The notes under the pieces are model-generated. The model ran no database searches and was not told the DNA's origin. It saw only the letters and a program-made list of their open reading frames with translations. This document shows, one piece after another, positions 41,901-50,600 of a stretch of DNA of 64,000 nt. The translations under genes and the position numbers were made by a program. Origin of the DNA: Phalacrocorax aristotelis (lineage: Eukaryota > Chordata > Aves > Suliformes > Phalacrocoracidae); assembly GCF_949628215.1 (NCBI RefSeq), contig NC_134276.1:132246125-132310124 (forward strand), read 5' to 3'. How positions within the stretch are numbered: position 1 is the first letter of the stretch; each line of letters begins with the position of its first letter.

Positions 41901-44900
41901 TTAATGATAACCTGTTAACATTTTTTTTCTTTTACTAGAGGATTTGTTTTCTTTCACCTTCTACTCGCACAGAAGAACTCTGACCATAAAAAAGGACAGC
42001 TGGAAATGAGACAAAGCTCCAAGAAGCAAGTCCAAGACAAATTAACCACCATTGTAACAGACACAATTTAGTTTTTCAAACTAAAGCAAGTAAGTTTCAA
42101 GGTTTCTATTTTTATCATTATGGATTGTAATTCTAATTCTAGCTTTTCTTAGTTTAATCAAAAATCTAAGTCATAATTCTAAAGATTTAAAACTGTCTTC
42201 AATTAGTACAAAAAACCCACTGAAGTTTAGTTTAATAGCTTTTCATCTGGTGAGGTCCATATTTCATTCTGGTTTTGTTACAAGAGAAAGTGTAAATATC
42301 CCATACTAGCCATTACACAACTCAGACATGAGTGTATGTGTGTGTCTGTCTCCTGTTCCCATCAGAAGTCTTGCTAGAAACCCTGAAGATAAAATAGCTT
42401 TTTTATCTTAGTGAAGAGAAAGAGAGGAAGTACAGCCAATTAAGCAAATCACTGATTATTTTCTACCTAATTTGCATCACCAAATGCCTTCATAATATAG
42501 GAAGATAAATATATATTTATATTTGCATACCTGTAATGTGCAGTTTTCTTTTCGTTTGAGGAACTCCACAAACCTGGCCACCACTCCTGGTGTGCTTATG
42601 ACTTCATCTATTGGGGGATTTGGTTCTATTTAAAACAAAAAGCGAAGTTAGATACATTAATTTCTTTGTAGGGAAATTTTCAAGTTACAGCATCAAAATA
42701 ATATCCAATGACATACCAACTCCTCTTTTCTGAAAATGTATTCTTTTTCTGCAATACTGCTTTATCTACACTAAGCAGCAATGGATTCATATAAGTCACC
42801 AAAAGTTAACTTTCAGGTAATATTCAAATCACTAAGGCACTCAGTAATTTAGGCAGCCCAACTTCACAGCAGTGGTTCTGCAGTCACTCAGGCACAAGCA
42901 AAGCTCAGCTTCTGTAAAGAAGCATATCTGAGCCATAGAGACACTGTCTACAACAATTATATTACAGAGCAGAGATCACAACTGCATCATTTAGTAGTTT
43001 TAACTGAAGTGACTATTATATACACCTAGCGCTGACATTTTCCAAAACAGAGCTTCACTCAGAAATTTCTGTATGAAATTCAATCTTTATTGCTGTCAAA
43101 GTAAAAACACATGCCAGTGATGCTTCTAAATTTTTCTCCAAGTAATTTCAGCCCTTACCTTTAGAAAGAAGCTTTCGGAATTTCTGGGTGGCTGAAAGCT
43201 GTTGTTCTGGACTATTGGAGAAAATCATCTCAATCATATCAGAGGTGATGACTGCACTCTAGGATTCAGGTAGGGGAGACAGAACAAGAGCAATAGAAAG
43301 CAAGAGGGAAAAGAAAATCTGGAATTAGTGGTAAAAAGGATACAACATTTGCTAAACTGGTACAAATTTTATCTCTTATTGAGTAAAAACCTAGATAGGA
43401 CCAGTATGGACAACAAATGAGTCATCATATATGTAAATCTACATAAGCAGCATCATTCTTTAGCGTACTCTTCTCTAGAAACCAAAATTCAAATTTTACT
43501 TAAGCTATGGCAAGAAAATTACTCTTCAGAACCTCTCACCAGTATTCTCTCCCCTTTCTTCTATCTCCCCTCCTCTAAAATAAATGTAAAATTGTCAGCT
43601 TCAACAAAAGGTAGTTTAAATTGGAACAGCAATTACTATTATGCAAGAACACCACTTTGATTACGCTATTGTTTAGATTTCTGCAACATGTACATTTTGA
43701 GTCACACTCTTACACCAAAATGTACAGGACCTGTCATTTTTAGAGGAGTTGACAAATCTAATGCTTGTCATTATAATCAGAGAGTTAAATTTTCCATAAT
43801 ACTGACAGTTTCCACAATAGGGCTAAATTAAATCAGCAACCTTTCTTATGCCAGGTAAAATCTGACATTCCATTCATCACACATGTACACCCATGTAAAG
43901 AAGCATAAGGAAAGTCAGATTTTCTTTCTTCCACTTCTTTTGATCTAAACCCTTAGATCTGAGCCAAACCCTTAAGACAGGGAGACAGATGACAGTGCTG
44001 AAAATACTTAAGCTTTTTCTGTAAAGGCTATCAGCTCCAATAGCTCCAACTATTAAGACCCTGAAATAAATTATATTTAAAATAGTAAACTGTATAACGG
44101 TAGTATCTATCTCAATTAGACAGGCTCCTTTCCTAACTTTTTATTATCTATTAATTTCACAATAGCTTCCAGACAAACAATGAAATGGTATTTAGGGCTT
44201 GTTGACGTTTAAAGACTATCCTGAACGATATACTCTATTAGTGATCTACTGCATTGTTTACAGGGATTTCTCAGTTTCTCAGTAATTTTCAAGGCTGGTA
44301 TAACCATCAACAGAAACCAAACCCAGCCTGATTTGTATGAAAACATCATTTGCATAATCTGAATGCAGACACAAGCATGAAGATCAGTGGTCAGACTTTT
44401 ATGTGAGGATGGCACTTTCCTTAAATCTCTCTGTTACAGCCCTAACACCTTACCATTTTTCTTTCCAAGGAGAAGACTATGGTGAAGAAACAGGGAGAAA
44501 GCAGAACAGTCTAATTTCCACTAAAAGTTTTTTCTGTAGGGTGAAATTCCAGCTTGGAAAGGAGTTTAAGGACACAGACATATAGATAAGCTAGGTCTAG
44601 CTGTGTTTCCAACACACTAGCTAAAATTGGTACCACTTAAAAGTCTACTAACAAAGACTTCCACTGAGCCCCTTTTTACTTTGAAAATTGCAGTAACACA
44701 TTGCCTAGTTTGTATTTTCATGTTTCAAGCGTTATGAATTTCAGATTAAAAAAACCCAACAACCTCAGGCAACGGTTGATAAAAATCACCCATAATGGTG
44801 AACATCAAAAGCAGGAAGTAATCAGCCTGCTTGGAGCAATGACATTTTATTTAATTTTCTTGAAAGCATATCTACTGAGCAACCACTCACTCTATCCATG

Positions 44901-47616
44901 GCATTTTTGTCTCATGTAATCTGCTTCAGGGCAGTTCACTGAAACAGGTGTTTAAGAGCTGTCCATAGCTCTTTGAATGCCATTTTCAACGTTTTTCTGG
45001 AATTCCATTCCCCTCAAGCCACTGCACAACAGGCCAGCTTAGTTTCAACAAACACTGTATTCCTTTCTCATCACTTACAGAAGTCATCTCCATATTGTTC
45101 ATCTGAGCCTCATGGAAGCCACCATCTGACATCACTTCCTCCTCTGCTTCTTCCTCAGCTGTTGCAACATTTCGGCGTTTAAACAACTAAAGAGAGAAAA
45201 AGTATTTAATATATATCATATAGCAAATATATACACAGTGTGTCATGTTAGGCTGCAATAAAAATTACATAAAACCTAAAAGAAGCTAGTATACTGGCTA
45301 CAGGACTCCTCCAGACAGTAAATGGAGGAAGTTTAGTCATGGAGTAAGTTAAACCAGCAAGGTGCTAGAATACTGGTCCCCCAAATTTCTGGAAAATCCT
45401 CACTGATATTCCCTTCTCTTCACCATCCGCCTCCATCTATGAACTATCACTGGCTTCCAGACAATTGCTTTCTTACAGCTGAGCGGCAGAGGATGCTGGG
45501 GCTCAAAGACCTAAAAAACTACTGTGTGTAACAGCTCTTTGTAGAACACCTGCAGAGGCTGAGGTAATTGAGTTACTGAGGCAGAAAGGGCTTTAGATGA
45601 TGATCACATGGGATTGGTCTAAAGAAATTATGCCAGGATAAACAGAATTTGGTTGCTACCACTTAGAGAAGGTACCCACTTTGAGATGTCATGAGGAGAG
45701 CTAGAGGCTACAGCTTCTCCCCTTGATCCAGCTGTCTCTTTAGAAGAAACATTAGCAATGACAAGATGGGTTTGGGGGTGCTGACTGGCCTGCTGAGTTC
45801 AGGAAACAAAACACCAGCATCAAGCTGTGTCAGATTTGCACCACTGCAGACAGGCAAGACAGTCCTGACACAGACCTGCTGTTACTCTTCCCTCCAGAGA
45901 AAATGGGGAGGAAACAATATGCAAAACTGCTAAGTTTGTAACAACCCTAGGTCAGTGATAGTCATCCTTGTGGAACACTATTCCTTCTAAGCTACTGTAT
46001 GATGTGCCCACTTAAGCTCAAATGTGCTCAAATAAAATCTTAATTTTCACATAACTTGCCAACGTAAAAATTTTCATTTCAGAGGCCTGAAGTTGTTTTT
46101 GTGGAGCTGTTTGGTTAAAAAAAAAGTAGGGAATTTAAACTTCAATGACCTATTTGCATGCAAATACGTAAAAGATGAGAACCTGCACAAGGTCTGAAAT
46201 TGCAGAGCTGCAGATCCTGCTTGCAGCTCCACTTCTGTTCCCCTCTTAGGACTAACAATTTTCCTTAAGAGAAGGAAACACTGCCACAGACTTTATTTAG
46301 CCAACCTGTGGTAATCAGGTCCAACAGAGGTAGAGGCAAAGGTAAGACAGACAATTACTCAACATTTTACTAATTTAGTAATGGCTTTACGAAGACCAAC
46401 AACATTCTGTGCTACCAGTAGTCTGCAAATGCTGCCTACAGTTACTGAACAAAATCAACAAGTATTGCAATTCCAGCTCAGAAGGCTCCACTGACCTTCT
46501 TTGAAAGCATCTGGTATAGATAGAACAGGTTACAGACTTGACCTACTATTCCAAACACAAGCATATTACTATCTTCATTCTAACTCCACAAACCTCAACA
46601 CTGACAAAAAAGGCTTCATTGTAACTTTTTTGAAACTGAAACAATCCCTTAAAGCTTCCAATGATCACAAGTACGAACAAAAGGAAGAACAATTCAGTGC
46701 TACTTCTTTTTATCAGAAGATGGTTTTTATCATACTTTGTCACTGCTGCTGTTTCCTGATTAAACCTGCAGACCACCTGCAACTTTGCAATGTGAATAAA
46801 GTAGTAAGAGCTAGAAAGACATGAGCAGGTAGAGAAGCTTCATTTCCAAGCACTCTTTTTGGTCATTTTGCTTACAACACATAATAAATCCACTACTCAA
46901 GGTACCAGCCTTATGGACATAAACATAGCATGACCGTTTGTAAATTCATAAATTAACTGAAACTTAATGACAGAAAACCAAGAAGAATCAGGTCAACAAA
47001 TTATTTCTGCCCTCAAGAAAATCATTACTGCAACTTATAAGGACTTTGTCAGACCTTCTCCTCCTCCTAGCTGCAATGTTTCCTTGCATTTCGCCCCAGC
47101 TTGCCACTCTTTGAACAGAGATTGAAGTCACCACAGCTCAGGCAGGAAAAAAACCACACCACCATAAATAAATAAAACAAATAACAAAAGAGGAATTCCT
47201 CAATCATGTTCAGTGCAAGGTTTGTACAGCTTTGTACAAACCACCTTTATTACCAAGCTCCTCTGGCCAATCTTAGAGTTGAGTGAATGAGGAACACTCA
47301 CTCTAAGTTTTGTAGAGCCTGCAGAAGAGGCAATAAAGTCTGCAGGTGACACTGATTTCAGACTGTGTATGAATCTGGCAGGGCAGGAGCAACTAAGAAG
47401 GGACTTCGGAGAAGCAAAGAGCTAGGGACAGCGCAAGACAAGACTGTTGAAGGCCTGGTTACAGATATCACAACTGTAGTACAGTACCTGTTCCTCTCTC
47501 TTTTGCTTCCGTAGTTGAAGACCCTCTTCCTCCCGCCTGCGACGCATCTCATCAGGGTTTAGAGATTTGTTCTTGTAGCTCTTCAGCCGGAAATTCTCTT
47601 TTCCTGAGGTCGTCAT
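9916..47616 (-). CDS. KPNA1: KPNA1, importin subunit alpha-5, whole coding span (13 coding exons)
   Basis: Importin alpha-5 is the cytosolic adaptor that binds classical nuclear localisation signals and, through its N-terminal IBB domain, docks to importin beta for transport through the nuclear pore. The joined exons total 1617 bp, or 538 residues plus stop, the same length I recall for human KPNA1. The order is: IBB domain with basic cluster RRRR at 25-28 and KRR at 46-48; an acidic linker; then ARM repeats. The Trp/Asn pairs that hold the NLS are visible at W149/N153, W191/N195, W234/N238, W360/N364 and W402/N406. In the middle repeat the Asn position is Tyr (W276/Y280), the usual degenerate site. 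An acidic C-terminus binds the CAS export factor in this family. KPNA5 and KPNA6 are close paralogues, but adjacency to FAM162A and the N-terminal sequence favour KPNA1. All splice sites are GT/AG, no frame is broken, and I infer a functional gene. Confidence 0.96.
10104..11565 (-). other. KPNA1: KPNA1 intron 13
   Basis: The intron lies between exons 13 and 14, with donor gtatgag at 11565 and acceptor tctgcag at 10104. It contains a CR1 tail at 10471-10627. The open frame at 11056-11379 on the minus strand has no family match and no splice context. Confidence 0.9.
10471..10627 (-). mobile_element. CR1-like LINE 3' fragment
   Basis: On the plus strand it opens ACAGAATCACATAACTGCAAG, then GGAAGAGACTTCTGGTAATC and CCAACCTGCAG, and ends GGATGGCGCCTCCATCATC. 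This is the reverse complement of an avian CR1 3' end, so the element is on the minus strand, the same sense as KPNA1. It is 5'-truncated and diverged, as most CR1 copies are. Confidence 0.75.
11566..11744 (-). CDS. KPNA1: KPNA1 exon 13 (ARM 9-10)
   Basis: Residues 418-476, starting [20 protein letters not shown], then [18 protein letters not shown] and ending [15 protein letters not shown] with a split Gly codon. The [16 protein letters not shown] end is diagnostic of the KPNA1/5/6 clade. The acceptor is tttttcag; the donor is gtatgag. Confidence 0.97.
11745..12452 (-). other. KPNA1: KPNA1 intron 12
   Basis: A short intron of 708 bases. It contains the GATA/GA microsatellite (11881-11942) and an adjacent AT-rich stretch to about 12050. 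No other element is seen. Confidence 0.93.
11881..11942. repeat. (TAGA)n(GA)n microsatellite
   Basis: Five TAGA units run directly into an uninterrupted GA tract of about 40 bases. In KPNA1 sense this is a (TC)n(TATC)n polypyrimidine run about 140 bases upstream of the exon 13 acceptor. It is a homopurine-homopyrimidine mirror repeat capable of forming a triplex. Confidence 0.97.
12453..12580 (-). CDS. KPNA1: KPNA1 exon 12 (ARM 8)
   Basis: Residues 375-416 plus two bases of Lys417. It starts [20 protein letters not shown] and continues [20 protein letters not shown]. It carries the W402/N406 pair of the minor NLS-binding site. Residue 380 is His where human KPNA1 has Asn. The acceptor is gtttgcag, the donor gtatga. 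Confidence 0.97.
14130..15060. repeat. GC-rich interspersed repeat of uncertain class
   Basis: A GC-rich block stands out sharply from AT-rich intron. It contains degenerate internal units with core GCCAGCAACTG or GCTAGCAACTG at about 14152, 14235 and 14334, and related CCAGCTACTC and ACCAGCTCC forms after that. Its texture resembles avian LTR-type interspersed repeats, but I could not identify TG...CA ends, a poly(A) signal or target duplications. The open frames are not convincing as protein. Confidence 0.5.
17061..17636 (+). mobile_element. Solo LTR of an avian endogenous retrovirus (ERVL-like)
   Basis: The block opens TGTCCTGGTTTCAGCTGGG and ends ACACGACA, giving canonical TG...CA ends over 576 bases. 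It contains a CRE-like TGACATCA at 17303-17310, a TATATAAA box at 17318-17325 and an ATTAAA poly(A) signal at 17505-17510, in the U3-R-U5 order expected of an LTR. Flanks CACTC (17056-17060) and CACCC (17637-17641) match at 4 of 5 bases, suggesting a decayed 5-bp target duplication, the size typical of ERVL. No internal viral genes are present, so it is a solo LTR left by recombination. It sits antisense to KPNA1. Confidence 0.85.
18341..18390. repeat. TTTG-type simple repeat
   Basis: Imperfect GTTT units in KPNA1 intron 11 (AAAC on the sense strand). Low complexity, no further function seen. Confidence 0.75.
25338..25463 (-). CDS. KPNA1: KPNA1 exon 11 (ARM 7)
   Basis: Residues 333-374: [20 protein letters not shown], then [20 protein letters not shown] and IQ. 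It carries W360/N364. The exon is exactly 126 bases in phase 0, so skipping it would remove one ARM repeat without a frameshift. It is easy to miss because longer open frames in other phases cover it on both strands. The acceptor is tattcag and the donor gtaacc. Confidence 0.97.
25464..28355 (-). other. KPNA1: KPNA1 intron 10
   Basis: It contains an A-rich low-complexity run (about 25470-25520, a T-rich polypyrimidine stretch just before the exon 11 acceptor on the sense strand). No recognised repeat or gene. Open frames such as 25734-26015 (minus) show no domain. Confidence 0.9.
28356..28434 (-). CDS. KPNA1: KPNA1 exon 10 (end of ARM 6)
   Basis: Residues 307-332, [20 protein letters not shown] followed by DDIQTQ, plus the final base of Met306. 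The Trp position of this repeat is Arg (ALRAVGN), as is normal for the central repeat that separates the two NLS sites. The acceptor is ttttag, the donor gtatgg. Confidence 0.97.
28435..29439 (-). other. KPNA1: KPNA1 intron 9
   Basis: About 1 kb, AT-rich, donor gtaaga and acceptor ttttag. I see no repeat or RNA gene in it. Confidence 0.92.
29440..29603 (-). CDS. KPNA1: KPNA1 exon 9 (ARM 4-5)
   Basis: Residues 252-305 plus two bases of Met306: [20 protein letters not shown], then [20 protein letters not shown] and [15 protein letters not shown]276 is present but the partner Asn is Tyr280, as in other importin alphas. The acceptor is tcttacag and the donor gtaaga. Confidence 0.97.
29604..30194 (-). 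other. KPNA1: KPNA1 intron 8
   Basis: 591 bases, donor gtaaga, acceptor cttacag. Nothing else recognised. Confidence 0.93.
30195..30294 (-). CDS. KPNA1: KPNA1 exon 8 (ARM 3)
   Basis: Residues 219-251 plus the last base of Gln218: [20 protein letters not shown], then [13 protein letters not shown]. It supplies W234/N238 of the major NLS-binding groove. The acceptor is ttttag, the donor gtaaga. The human protein I recall has LFSK and GKSPPPEF at the variable positions. Confidence 0.97.
30295..32129 (-). other. KPNA1: KPNA1 intron 7
   Basis: 1.8 kb, containing a CR1 fragment at about 31455-31899. No other recognised feature; the open frame at 30739-31002 lacks any family match. Confidence 0.9.
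31455..31899 (+). mobile_element. CR1-like LINE 3' end
   Basis: A diverged CR1 tail. Recognisable blocks in order are CAAGATGATTATG, GCCTGGATTTCTCCAGCC, AGGTATATAAAG, GACAAGACAAGAGGGAACTG, AATAGGTTGCCCCAGGTGG and the terminal ATTCTATGACTCTATA. The sense is opposite to KPNA1. It is 5'-truncated with no open frame. Confidence 0.82.
32130..32218 (-). CDS. KPNA1: KPNA1 exon 7 (ARM 2)
   Basis: Residues 189-217 plus two bases of Gln218: [20 protein letters not shown], then DCNILPPLL. It contains W191/N195 of the major NLS site. The acceptor is tcattgcag, the donor gtaagt. Confidence 0.97.
36421..36550 (+). mobile_element. CR1-like LINE ORF2 fragment
   Basis: The translated frame contains [19 protein letters not shown] and then PMHQYRLRG, the C-terminal signature of the CR1 reverse transcriptase ORF. 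Just upstream the DNA reads GACCTGGACAGGCTGGAGAG, but a frame slip relative to the coding block shows decay. It is a short dead fragment, antisense to KPNA1. Confidence 0.9.
37071..37320 (-). mobile_element. CR1-like LINE 3' end
   Basis: The plus strand reads AAATCACAGGTTGGAAGGGA, then CATCAAGTCCAACC, CCACTTCCCTGGGGAG, CCAATGGTTGAC and CCCCCTTGTCCTCTCC. This is the reverse complement of a CR1 3' UTR. It has the opposite sense to the fragment about 0.5 kb to its left. Confidence 0.9.
39240..39560 (+). mobile_element. Diverged CR1-like LINE fragment
   Basis: Blocks resembling the end of CR1 ORF2 and the start of its 3' region: CAAATGCAAGGTCAGACATC, CTAGGAACAGAGAG, CAGGATGGAGAACTGAACCC and TGGATAATCAGCTTAACC, later CTACTGGAATATCCAG. 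Similarity is patchy and the frame is destroyed. Confidence 0.7.
40260..40386 (-). repeat. G/T-rich low-complexity tract downstream of exon 6 donor
   Basis: On the plus strand it is CA and AAACC/CAAAC repeats; on the KPNA1 sense strand it is a GT/GGTTTT-rich run starting within about 30 bases of the exon 6 donor. U/GU-rich sequence at this position is the known binding context of TIA1- and CELF-type splicing factors. Confidence 0.8.
40389..40520 (-). CDS. KPNA1: KPNA1 exon 6 (ARM 1-2)
   Basis: Residues 145-188, [20 protein letters not shown], then [20 protein letters not shown] and VQEQ. It supplies W149/N153, the first major-site pair. Position 147 is Ala, where human KPNA1 has Ser as I recall; Ala is the usual residue in other importin alphas. 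The acceptor is ttttctag, the donor gtaaag. Confidence 0.97.
40521..42530 (-). other. KPNA1: KPNA1 intron 5
   Basis: 2.0 kb, donor gtatgc, acceptor ttttctag. AT-rich with no recognised repeat, RNA or coding content. Confidence 0.92.
42531..42625 (-). CDS. KPNA1: KPNA1 exon 5 (ARM 1)
   Basis: Residues 114-144 plus two bases of Glu113: [20 protein letters not shown], then [24 protein letters not shown] is the standard opening of the ARM domain. The acceptor is taaatag and the donor gtatgc. Confidence 0.97.
42626..43158 (-). other. KPNA1: KPNA1 intron 4
   Basis: 533 bases with donor gtaagg and acceptor aaatag. Nothing else recognised. Confidence 0.93.
43159..43258 (-). CDS. KPNA1: KPNA1 exon 4 (linker and start of ARM domain)
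   Basis: Residues 80-112 plus one base of Glu113: [20 protein letters not shown], then [13 protein letters not shown]. The block [29 protein letters not shown] is characteristic of KPNA1/5/6. The acceptor is gaatcctag and the donor gtaagg. Confidence 0.97.
43259..45078 (-). other. KPNA1: KPNA1 intron 3
   Basis: 1.8 kb, donor gtaagt. AT-rich; the open frames at 44209-44415 and 44701-44919 show no domain. No repeat recognised. Confidence 0.92.
45079..45186 (-). CDS. KPNA1: KPNA1 exon 3 (end of IBB, acidic linker)
   Basis: Residues 44-79: [20 protein letters not shown], then [16 protein letters not shown]. The KRR at 46-48 is the second basic cluster of the IBB, which mimics a bipartite NLS. 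The exon end, MTS joined to SAV, differs from human KPNA1, which I recall as MAP joined to GGV. The acceptor is ctctttag, the donor gtaagt. Confidence 0.97.
45187..47487 (-). other. KPNA1: KPNA1 intron 2
   Basis: 2.3 kb, donor gtactg (weaker than consensus), acceptor ctctttag. No recognised repeat or RNA gene; open frames at 46501-46824 and 46546-46782 are antisense to each other and have no family match. Confidence 0.92.
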
Positions 47617-47621
47617 GATTA
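47488..47621 (-). CDS. KPNA1: KPNA1 exon 2 (start codon, IBB domain)
   Basis: The ATG lies at 47616-47614 in the context AATCATGACG. It encodes [20 protein letters not shown], then [20 protein letters not shown] and EEQ. This is the IBB N-terminus with its RRRR cluster at 25-28. The start matches the known KPNA1 N-terminus, [11 protein letters not shown]. The acceptor is probably attttaaag at 47622, leaving five bases of 5' UTR in this exon. That acceptor has a modest pyrimidine tract, so the exact 5' edge is less certain than the coding part. Confidence 0.94.
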
Positions 47622-50600
47622 CTTTAAAATGTCATTAAAAAAATAAGTCAGAAAACAATTACTCTCCAACAACACAACATTTTGTATTTTGTCTCCATCT
47701 CTCAACCTCTGTAGTCATGCACTATCAGCCACTGCCCCTCTACATCCCATCACCTAACTTTCAATAACTTAGAAAGTGTAAAGCAAAATTTCACAAAATT
47801 GTCACTTTGGTATGCCAGTTCTTCAAATCAGACCAACAAACTTTTATTTTACTCACTGAGACTGCAAGGCATGAATAAGTTAAATATCTTATTAAGAAAG
47901 AACTTGGATCTACAAGGCTGAGGATAGAGCCTGGGCTAAAAAGAAAGCTACACTAATAAATCTTAACATTTCTCCACATAGAGAATTAGCCAAACTAATT
48001 ACATTCCCCTGTCTTCACTCAAAAGTGAAGGGGTCTTAGTTGCTTTTTAGCTTAATTCACTTTGCAACCCAGTACAGGTGCTTTTTTTTGCACTCCAAAT
48101 ACATATTTTAAGTTAATTTGACACAATTCCATGTTCCTTTTATTCAGACAAGGCCTACAAGAAAAATGAAATGGAGAGACAAATTTTAAGTGAGGATGGT
48201 TTAACCACTGAAAATGCTTGCTCCTGCAAAGAAAGCAGGACTATTCTTCCCCTCCTTCCCACCCCCAGCCTCTCATCCTGCCACTGTTTATGCAAAGGCA
48301 CTTTTTTCAGTCTATGATTTCCAAGTACTGTCTTGTCTGTCTTATGTAACTCAGTGGATCACCATTTATGTCTACTCATGATGATTTTCTCATTTACAGC
48401 GCTGCACTTTGGAGTTACTTTGCATAAAACAAGAGCCATAAAACTGTGTGGAAAGACCATGCCTCCCTTAGTCCAATGGGATCAGGAGCACTCTTACTGC
48501 TCCATCCTGCTGTTACTTCTCTCCTTACACTCCCCCCCTTAAAACCAAAAAAGGTAGGGAACCAAATTCTAAACATCTCATATTTCCATGCATCCTCATG
48601 CAAATGCAGAATCTCCAATATGCTGTAGATATCCAACTCTAATAAAAAATTTAGGAAATTACACTATATAAAGTTACTCTACAGGGCTTTTAAAGGCATC
48701 TTTCAAATGCCCTAATGTTAATATTAACAATGTTAATATTAAAACGCTATGTACTTCAAATTCTGTACTCATAGAATCACCAGGTGGTAAGTTATCTCCT
48801 GCACACTTTTTAATTTAAAATGGAGCAACAACATGAGCGTATACAGACTCTCAACAGCTTAGGTTTCCTATTTAAAAAACATCAAACACAATCAAGTCTG
48901 TGCTAACTGAAAGGAGGTTAGGGTAAAGAGTTTTAAGAGACTGGAAAAAAAAAAGAGGATACCCAAATGTGCTTCTTATTAGAGCTGCTACCTGACAACC
49001 ATTTATAAGCGTTCTCATGATCAGAACTGACTTCCACAGAAGACATTTCAAGCGTCATTTGAAGCATTACTGTACTCTGCCAACTGAGATTTAAAAACCT
49101 GTTAAGGGACACAAAACTACTTTCAAGATCAGTCAGTCACAGACTGCACCAAATGCAACATAAAAACCTGAGCATATAGGCAAGTAATTCACCAGCCTGA
49201 TTCTGCTGAAAAGGCTCTTCCTGAAATGGCTTTTTTTTAAATAAAGGTCCTACAAAAATATAAAACTCAGAATGCCAGAAGTTCCCTACATCATTCTTAA
49301 CAGCTTAGAGATGCCTTTTGTCCCCGTGCTTAGGTGTCTGAGCTTAAAGTGTTCATGCTTCCTGAAATATGCTTGGCAATAACATTTTCTTCCTATTTTT
49401 AGTTTAAGTGACTACTACCTGTACATTAAACATACAGCTATTTGGGTAAGCCCTGGATTTTAAGTGCAAAAAGATGTTCAGGCTAAGAAATACTCAGAGT
49501 ACAAAATTTCTTTTGTTTCTAGAACATTCTGAAAAAAACATTTGATATAGAGTTAGCAAAATGAACTCAAACACCAGATGAACAACCATGACCTAAAACG
49601 ACACGCTTAACAGGAAAACGGCTTTGCAGCCACTCTAGTCAATCTGCCCTTGAACACGAACAAATGTGGGCATACACAACAGCCCAGATAAGATCTCAGG
49701 CCTTCCGTGACATTATTAATAACCCTCCACTTTTGCCTGAAACACATCTTCTCAAGCTCACAGGATTATATTTGCCTTTTTTGGAGATTTCAGGACTTTG
49801 ATAGCTCCTGTGGTCATTTCACACCCTCACTTTCAATCCCTAAAATTCTTAATGTAAAGAAATCCTTGACAGGGAACATCTTCATTTCTTAATACTAAAT
49901 TTCACCTCACTACTTCTATGTAGCCCTTCCAGTGCTTCTAAATGTCAATGACATCACTCAACTTCATCACCATCAAGTTTCCTCAGTGTATTCTTCTTTA
50001 TTGTACTACTTTACCAAGTTTCCCCTTATCTCCCAACTTGTGTATTAATTCCTTTCGACGAATTTTGCTTCTGACTTTAAGGTAATAATTTTCATTTTCC
50101 TCTCAGAGCTCTATTAGCCCTCTCCTATTGTACTTTACATCATCACCTCTACCTAATGGCTTTACAAGAATTATCTTCTATTTATTACACCCTTTACAAG
50201 CTTTAGCTGCAACTTTTGGCTATGCTTATTTCTGACTTTCAAGACTGCTCACTTTGACTTAACCCCTTCTTCTATTTTGAGTAATCTGTACACTTAAAAT
50301 GGTTTCAAAAAGTGTATGGTGTCTTACCTGGGAGTAAAGCCTTCCTACAAATTCGTACCACCAACTGACTGGGAAGACAGTTTCTTCTATTAAAGGTGAA
50401 AGAATTAAGCTCCTTTCACCACTGAGAAGTAATCAATTCACCTAGTAATGAGTTCAATAATTTATTTCATAGTAGTCCCTCACAGTTAGTAAATAAACAA
50501 AACCCCAACACATAGCCACATAACCCTTCAATATACCTGTCTATCTAACCTGTATAACTCTTACTTCCAAATTTATTTTCTAAAAGAAGCTTTTGTAATA

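Noticed and set aside
49700..50300. Pyrimidine-rich stretch in intron 1, with a similar one at 57000-57700
   Set aside because: I considered a shared old repeat, but apart from composition I could not align the two by eye, so no relationship is claimed.
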